A stretch of DNA of 27,023 nucleotides. Source: a virus. Every line of letters begins with the position of its first letter. Positions within the stretch are counted from its first letter, which is position 1. Shown here piece after piece: positions 22,972-27,023 of this stretch. The DNA is taken from IMG/VR virus record IMGVR_UViG_3300040807_003453, positions 1-27,023 of that record; one strand, 5' to 3'. The notes below the pieces were generated by a model. It saw nothing but the letters and a program-made list of their open reading frames with translations, was not told where the DNA came from and searched no databases. The position numbers and the translations under genes are program-made.

Positions 22972-23604
22972 ATGTCATCATTATACCTTAGAGAAAATCT
23001 AACGTTTGATCAAGCCAGAGTTCAGGTACTTCATGAAGGTAAGGACGGAAAAGACCTTTTCATGAAAGGAATCTGCATACAAGGCGGTATTAAAAATGCC
23101 AATCAAAGAGTTTATCCTGTGAATGAAATACAAAAAGCAGTGAAAACACTCAATGATCAAATCACGTCTGGATACTCTGTATTAGGTGAAGTGGATCATC
23201 CAGATGATTTAAAAATTAATTTGGACCGTGTGTCTCACATGATCACTGAGATGTGGATGGACGGACCAAATGGATACGGTAAAATGAAAATTTTACCAAC
23301 ACCAATGGGCCAACTTGTCCGAACAATGTTAGAATCGGGTGTGAAATTAGGAGTATCGTCGAGAGGAAGTGGTAACATTTCTGAGTACGGCGGTGGAGAA
23401 GTTTCAGACTTTGAGATCATCACTGTGGATGTTGTGGCTCAACCTTCGGCACCAGGTGCTTATCCAACTGCCATATACGAACACCTAATGAACACAAAGG
23501 GTGGAAACATGGCAATGGGTTTGGCGGCTGAAGTTAGAAACGACAAAAAAGCACAAAAAGCCCTTACAGAGGCATTAACCAACATAATAAGAGGACTAAA
23601 ATAA
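22972..23604 (+). CDS. gp21: Prohead core protease gp21
   Basis: A 210-residue protease of the T4 gp21 family. Catalytic-site sequences are visible: GEVDHPDDL with H76 and GVSSRGSGN with serine at 129/130, followed by the conserved DFEIITVDVVAQPSAPGA segment (about 145-162). The N-terminal strands (DLFMKGICIQGGIKNANQRV, then YPVNEI) are also typical. It cleaves the core proteins and the N-terminus of the capsid protein during head maturation. Length equals T4 gp21 (212 aa). Its stop overlaps the start of gp22 by one base (TAATG), indicating translational coupling. GGAGA lies 7 bases before the ATG. Confidence 0.93.
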   Translation: MSSLYLRENLTFDQARVQVLHEGKDGKDLFMKGICIQGGIKNANQRVYPVNEIQKAVKTLNDQITSGYSVLGEVDHPDDLKINLDRVSHMITEMWMDGPNGYGKMKILPTPMGQLVRTMLESGVKLGVSSRGSGNISEYGGGEVSDFEIITVDVVAQPSAPGAYPTAIYEHLMNTKGGNMAMGLAAEVRNDKKAQKALTEALTNIIRGLK

Positions 23605-24698
23605 TGTTCGACGCAATATCAAAACTAGTTGAATCAGGCGTTATTGGAGAAGATACAAAAAAATCTATCGAAGAAGCGTGGGATTCAAAAATAAAAGAAA
23701 ACAGAGAACTAGTAACTGCTGAACTGAGAGAAGAATTTGCTAAAAGATACGAGCACGACAAAAGTAACATGGTCGAGGCTATTGATACGATGATGACTGA
23801 AAAGTTATCTGAAGAGATCAGCAAATTTGTTGAAGACAGAAAAGCACTAGCTCAAGAAAAGATCACTTACAAAGAATCAGTAGGTGCTCATTCTAAAAAA
23901 TTAGAAGAGTTTGTATTAAGCAAACTTACTAATGAAGTTAAAGAACTACACGACGACAGAAAATCTGTTGGCGAAAACTTTGCAAAATTAGAGGAGTTCG
24001 TTGTAAACGCACTTGCTAAGGAGATCAAAGAATTTGCAGAAGACAAGAAATCTGTGGTTGAAACTAAAGTGAAATTAGTGAAAGAAGCAAAGGCTCAACT
24101 GGCCAAGTTAAAAGAATCTTTCATTAAAAAATCTGCTAAGGTTGTAGAAGATGCTGTAACTAAAAAGTTAGGTGAAGAAATTAGCCAACTTAAAGAAGAC
24201 ATCTCATCTGCAAGACAGGTTAACTTTGGTAAACAAATTTTCGAAGCATTTGCTTCAGAGTATCAGGCATCTTACTTAAATGAGAAGTCTGAAACATCAA
24301 AACTGTTAAAAGTTGTAGATGAAACTACTTTGAAACTGAAAGATGCTGAGAAATCCATCGAAGAGGCAAAAACGGTGATTGAATCCAAAGAGAGAGAAAT
24401 TTCTCAAGTTAAGGATTTGATGGAACGTAAGGCAACGATGGCTGAGTTGCTCAAACCTTTGAGCAAAGACAAAGCGGAAGTAATGGGTCAGTTATTGGAA
24501 TCAACTGAAACTGGCAAATTAAAAGCCGCTTACGACAAGTATCTTCAAGCAGTGATGGAAGACGCTCCTGTGTCAAAAGCAAAGAAAATGCTTTCTGAGG
24601 CTTCTGGCGATAAAGCAGGTGCTCCAAGATCAGAGCGAGAAGATGCAGAACTAGGCAGTATCCGTGTATTAGCGGGTCTGCAGAAAACTAACAACTAA
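23604..24698 (+). CDS. gp22: Prohead scaffolding core protein gp22
   Basis: A 364-residue, highly charged, almost wholly helical protein between the protease and the capsid gene, the fixed position of gp22 in T4-like phages. Long coiled-coil segments are rich in Glu/Lys/Ala (EFVLSKLTNEVKELHDDRKS; LEEFVVNALAKEIKEFAEDK, two similar blocks). The C-terminal part includes LLKPLSKDKAEVMGQLLEST and a final LGSIRVLAGLQK. It forms the main internal scaffold on which gp23 assembles and is degraded by gp21. It is longer than T4 gp22 (269 aa), apparently through repeated KLEEFV..L..E[VI]KE units. Confidence 0.88.
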   Translation: MFDAISKLVESGVIGEDTKKSIEEAWDSKIKENRELVTAELREEFAKRYEHDKSNMVEAIDTMMTEKLSEEISKFVEDRKALAQEKITYKESVGAHSKKLEEFVLSKLTNEVKELHDDRKSVGENFAKLEEFVVNALAKEIKEFAEDKKSVVETKVKLVKEAKAQLAKLKESFIKKSAKVVEDAVTKKLGEEISQLKEDISSARQVNFGKQIFEAFASEYQASYLNEKSETSKLLKVVDETTLKLKDAEKSIEEAKTVIESKEREISQVKDLMERKATMAELLKPLSKDKAEVMGQLLESTETGKLKAAYDKYLQAVMEDAPVSKAKKMLSEASGDKAGAPRSEREDAELGSIRVLAGLQKTNN

Positions 24699-24718
24699 AC
24701 TAAAAAGGAACGAGACAA

Positions 24719-25891
24719 ATGAGTGAATTATTTGAATCAAAATGGGGCGAAACTAAATCAGCTCTAACTGAAGGTTTAGAAGGCAACAAGAAAAAGACTA
24801 TGGACATCGTGTTGGAAAACACAAAAAGATATTTGTCTGAGTCTGCAACAGCGGGTGCTACATCGGCTGGTAACGTTGCTACTCTAAACAGAGTGATCCT
24901 TCCAGTAATCAGACGGGTTATGCCGACTGTTATCGCTAACGAAATCGTTGGTGTACAGCCGATGACTGGTCCGGTTGGACAGATCCACACACTAAGAATC
25001 AGATATGCTGACAGTTCTTCTGGAACAACTACAACTACTCCAGGTGAAGAGGCATTATCTCCATTCAAGATTGCGGAAGCATATTCTGGAGACAACAGTT
25101 CAACTAAAGCGGCTTCAACAGCGGCGTTAGAAGGAAATGCTGGTAAAAGATTATCTATCCAAATCTTAAAACAAGCGGTTGAGGCTAAATCAAGAAAACT
25201 ATCTGCAAGATGGACTTTTGAAGCGGCTCAAGACGCTCAGGCACAGCAAGGTATCGATGTAGAAGCAGAAATCATGGCGGCGTTAGCTCAAGAGATCACT
25301 GCTGAGATCGACCAAGAAATCATTGGATCATTAAACACTTTGGCAGGTACTGCTTTAGCAACTTATGACCAAGCGGCTGTTTCTGGAACTGCAACTTTCG
25401 TTGGTGATGAACACGCGGCTTTGGCTGTTCAAATCAACAGAGTAGCAAACATCATTGCACAAAGAACAAGAAGAGGTGCAGGTAACTGGGCGGTGGTATC
25501 ACCAACTGCGTTAACTGTTCTTCAATCTGCAACAACTTCAGCGTTCGCAAGATCAACTGAAGGTACGTTCGAAGCACCAACAAACACTAAATTTGTTGGA
25601 ACTTTAAACGGTGCGATGAGAGTATATGCAAATGCATACGCTGGCGACAGTGCTGATGTATTAGTAGGTTACAAAGGTGCATCTGAGGCAGATGCGGCGG
25701 CGTTCTACTGTCCATACATTCCATTAATGTCATCAGGCGTTGTACTTGATCCAGCAACTTTTGAACCAGTAGTAGGTTTCTTAACAAGATATGGCTATGT
25801 TGAATTAAACAACACTGCATCATCTCTTGGTAATGCGGCTGACTACCTAGGTAAAATTGCTGTTACTTCAGGCAACTTAAAATTTGCATAA
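24719..25891 (+). CDS. gp23: Major capsid protein gp23
   Basis: A 390-residue HK97-fold capsid protein. Diagnostic gp23 sequence includes LNRVILPVIRRVMPTVIANE and IVGVQPMTGPVGQIHTLRIR (residues about 59-98), KSRKLSARWTFEAAQDAQAQ and AEIMAALAQEITAEIDQEII in the middle, and GYKGASEADAAAFYCPYIPL near the C-terminus. It is shorter than T4 gp23 (521 aa), with a reduced N-terminal and middle region. Two sites fit the gp21 cleavage rule L-x-E: LTE18 and LSE41; the second lies where the propeptide would be expected to end. A strong AAAAAGGAAC ribosome-binding region precedes the ATG. A rho-independent terminator follows the gene. Confidence 0.96.
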   Translation: MSELFESKWGETKSALTEGLEGNKKKTMDIVLENTKRYLSESATAGATSAGNVATLNRVILPVIRRVMPTVIANEIVGVQPMTGPVGQIHTLRIRYADSSSGTTTTTPGEEALSPFKIAEAYSGDNSSTKAASTAALEGNAGKRLSIQILKQAVEAKSRKLSARWTFEAAQDAQAQQGIDVEAEIMAALAQEITAEIDQEIIGSLNTLAGTALATYDQAAVSGTATFVGDEHAALAVQINRVANIIAQRTRRGAGNWAVVSPTALTVLQSATTSAFARSTEGTFEAPTNTKFVGTLNGAMRVYANAYAGDSADVLVGYKGASEADAAAFYCPYIPLMSSGVVLDPATFEPVVGFLTRYGYVELNNTASSLGNAADYLGKIAVTSGNLKFA

Positions 25892-25912
25892 TCTTTAAGA
25901 TTATCTATTTTG

Positions 25913-25941
25913 AAAAGGGCGGCTTCGGTCGCCCTTTTTTT
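25913..25941 (+). terminator. Rho-independent terminator after gp23
   Basis: AAAAGGGCGGC, a TTCG tetraloop and GTCGCCCTTTT form an 11-pair stem (one G-T wobble) followed by further T. This strong hairpin lies 22 bases after the gp23 stop and probably ends or attenuates the head transcript. Confidence 0.92.
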
Positions 25942-26092
25942 ATGACTTAATTTTCATTTTCTGTGTGTTTAACGGAAAAAAAATACACTCCATACAAACA
26001 CAAAACCAAATCTGGTAGTTTTATTCATAATTTTGTGTTCTAAATAATTGCAAGGTTCACCTAGGTGAATCTATAATCAAAGGAGGTCCAAT
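25942..26092 (+). promoter_or_regulatory. Gap after gp23 with a 14-base palindrome
   Basis: No gene seen. The stretch is AT-rich, with a weak late-promoter-like CTAAATAA near 26039 and the perfect 14-base palindrome TTCACCTAGGTGAA at 26056-26069, 24 bases upstream of the next ATG. The palindrome may be an operator or a hairpin in the leader; it is followed by AAAGGAGG, the ribosome-binding site. Confidence 0.4.
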
Positions 26093-26326
26093 ATGGATTA
26101 TCTAAAGACTATAAAGGATTGGGCAAAAGGAATTGCCGACGTGGGAGTGAGTTTGATCGCGTTGGGAATTGTTTTAGAAATCCTTTTCAACGGTCAAGGT
26201 ATTCCGTTCTGGCCGAATGTTTCTGTAATAGGAAACGTCCAGGGCGTACTGCAAGGCTTCTCTGATCAAGGATTGATTGGATTGGTGGCAGTTTGGATTT
26301 TATATCACATCTATAATAGAAAGTAA
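26093..26326 (+). CDS. Small membrane protein (77 aa), unknown function
   Basis: A 77-residue protein with an excellent AAAGGAGG ribosome-binding site 8 bases before the ATG. Two hydrophobic segments are visible: GVSLIALGIVLEILF (about residues 18-32) and LIGLVAVWILYHIY (about 61-74), with a short basic C-terminus (NRK). Two spans, small size and late expression next to capsid genes would suit a holin-like or virion-membrane role, but no specific family is recognised. Confidence 0.7.
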   Translation: MDYLKTIKDWAKGIADVGVSLIALGIVLEILFNGQGIPFWPNVSVIGNVQGVLQGFSDQGLIGLVAVWILYHIYNRK

Positions 26327-26367
26327 ACTATAGAAATCATATAACAATCTAGTAATACGAAACCTCA

Positions 26368-26401
26368 TTGTGTGGTGTGACTATACAACTACACCACACA
26401 A
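26368..26401 (+). promoter_or_regulatory. 11-pair hairpin in the leader of the 35-aa gene
   Basis: TTGTGTGGTGT (26368-26378) and ACACCACACAA (26391-26401) are perfect inverted repeats with a 12-base loop. There is no T run after the stem, so it is not a typical terminator. It ends 8 bases before the AGGAG of the next small gene and could control its translation or protect the 5' end of its mRNA. Confidence 0.55.
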
Positions 26402-26420
26402 CAAATACAGGAGTGGAAAA

Positions 26421-26528
26421 ATGAAAGAACTGTTAAAAGACAAAAAAACATGGATAGCAATAGCGATCATTGTTGTCATCGCATGGTCGGTTTGGTCTGG
26501 ACAACCAACACCGGAAGTTACACAATAA
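26421..26528 (+). CDS. Tiny single-span membrane protein (35 aa)
   Basis: A 35-residue product with CAGGAGTGG upstream of the ATG. It has a basic start (MKELLKDKK), one hydrophobic segment (WIAIAIIVVIAWSVW, residues 11-25) and a short polar tail (SGQPTPEVTQ). This is a plausible bitopic inner-membrane peptide. Its own ribosome-binding site, a leader hairpin and a dedicated terminator all argue for a real gene. Function unknown. Confidence 0.65.
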   Translation: MKELLKDKKTWIAIAIIVVIAWSVWSGQPTPEVTQ

Positions 26529-26537
26529 TCAAAAAAC

Positions 26538-26566
26538 AAGGGCGGTGGAGACATCGCCCTTTTTTA
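26538..26566 (+). terminator. Rho-independent terminator after the 35-aa gene
   Basis: AAGGGCG (26538-26544) pairs with CGCCCTT (26555-26561), extended inward by G-T and T-A, and is followed by a T run to 26565. It uses the same GGGCG/CGCCC stem as the terminator after gp23. Confidence 0.85.
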
Positions 26567-26593
26567 TAAGCATATTTTTAAATTTATAAATTC

Positions 26594-26601
26594 CATAAAT
26601 A
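26594..26601 (+). promoter_or_regulatory. Late-type promoter upstream of the last gene
   Basis: CATAAATA (one mismatch from TATAAATA), followed by CAG, about 100 bases upstream of the last gene and directly after a terminator, so a new promoter is expected here. Confidence 0.5.
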
Positions 26602-26640
26602 CAGTTAGTTCAAATGTGCTTTTACTCAAGTAGAAGACTT

Positions 26641-26694
26641 ATGCGGATGACAACCGCGTAGCCAGGAGAACTGGCATTGGACTCCTATAAGGAG
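26641..26694 (+). promoter_or_regulatory. Structured leader: mini-ORF and three hairpins, the last covering the ribosome-binding site
   Basis: Three short hairpins follow one another: TGCGG/CCGCG (26642-26646/26654-26658), GCCAG/CTGGC (26661-26665/26671-26675) and CTCCT/AGGAG (26682-26686/26690-26694). The last pairs the AGGAG Shine-Dalgarno of the downstream gene. A six-codon frame, ATG CGG ATG ACA ACC GCG TAG (26641-26661), runs through the first hairpin. The arrangement suggests translational control of the last gene. Confidence 0.45.
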
Positions 26695-26701
26695 AAAAAA
26701 A

Positions 26702-27023
26702 ATGGGAAGACCTATAAGAAAAGACAAGTTTGTAGCAAGTTTTGGTGGAGACACATCTGCTAAAATCGCCGTGACGGCCTACAGAACTTTTGGTGGAGCA
26801 AAAGTTGACTCCACAACAGCATACATCGTGAACCAAAGAGGATCTAAAAAATTCAAGATCCACATGGAAGACTCTTCAGAAGCAATCATGCTTTTGAAAG
26901 CAGTTGCTCCAGGTACATTGGCCAACGACAATGCTACAGGATACGGTGAATTCTGTGTTCAGATCACATTAGATGACTCAACAGTTGCTTACGTAGAAAA
27001 ATTCTACAACAACACTGTTCACT
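26702..27023 (+). CDS. Unknown phage protein, probably structural (partial, 3' end beyond window)
   Basis: The frame is open from ATG 26702 to the window end (107 codons). The product starts MGRPIRKDKFVASFGGDTSA and continues with KIAVTAYRTFGG, TTAYIVNQRGSKKFKIHMED and GYGEFCVQITLDDSTVAYVE, a beta-rich pattern. I associate MGRPI-starting proteins of this kind with late genes of marine T4-like phages but cannot assign a function. TAAGGAGA lies 7 bases before the ATG; the leader is structured and preceded by a late-type promoter. Decoration, fibre or neck roles are all possible. Confidence 0.7.
   Translation, partial: MGRPIRKDKFVASFGGDTSAKIAVTAYRTFGGAKVDSTTAYIVNQRGSKKFKIHMEDSSEAIMLLKAVAPGTLANDNATGYGEFCVQITLDDSTVAYVEKFYNNTVH

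Noticed and set aside
26660-26675. AGCCAGGAGAACTGGC, similar to the B12 box of cobalamin riboswitches
   Set aside because: The rest of the cobalamin riboswitch core is absent upstream, and the sequence is simply a self-pairing GCCAG/CTGGC hairpin.

Overview
The window looks like part of the genome of a marine T4-like myovirus with AT-rich DNA. It most resembles phages of SAR11 (Pelagibacter-type) or marine cyanobacterial hosts. The evidence is a dense set of T4 core genes (hub gp5, gp53, gp48, late sigma gp55, gp47/gp46, gp26, portal gp20, protease gp21, scaffold gp22, major capsid gp23), very short gaps and T4-type late promoters (TATAAATA). The host is inferred from base composition and gene content only; no tRNA gene or integrase was seen.

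Layout. (1) 1-4679, minus strand: a baseplate operon read gp48 > gp53 > 739-aa structural protein > gp5-like hub (cut by the window start), with a late promoter at 4724-4731. (2) 4813-9044, plus strand: gp55 late sigma factor, gp47 nuclease, a 53-aa gene, gp46 ATPase and a histone H1-like protein, ending at a strong hairpin terminator (9078-9112). (3) 9129-13801, minus strand: a tightly packed accessory operon of a GIY-YIG endonuclease, TctA-type permease, TctC-type periplasmic binding protein, sulfotransferase-like protein, 2OG-Fe(II) oxygenase-like protein and methyltransferase. (4) 13802-14286: a 485-base gap full of nested hairpins and a long direct repeat, best explained as a structured RNA, followed by an acyltransferase-like gene (14287-15078). 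(5) 15017-17008, minus strand: gp26-like protein with an apparent -1 frameshift extension, a coiled-coil gene and a gene of unknown function. (6) 17086-27023, plus strand: tape-measure-like protein, then the head module (portal, small protein, DUF115-like protein, acidic core protein, gp21, gp22, gp23), two tiny membrane-protein genes and a partial gene of unknown function.

How it fits together. gp55 would direct host RNA polymerase to the TATAAATA promoters that drive the tail and head operons. gp46/gp47 process DNA ends for recombination-dependent replication. Head genes follow assembly order: portal, core, protease, scaffold, capsid. The accessory operon is the main departure from the T4 core. 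It could let the infected cell take up an organic acid through a phage-encoded tripartite-type transporter, although the usual small subunit TctB is not present here.

The three most interesting signals are the TctA/TctC pair, the unassigned structured RNA at about 13890-14286, and the programmed frameshift that joins gp26 to a C-terminal extension. All functional calls come from reading motifs by eye; no database search was run.
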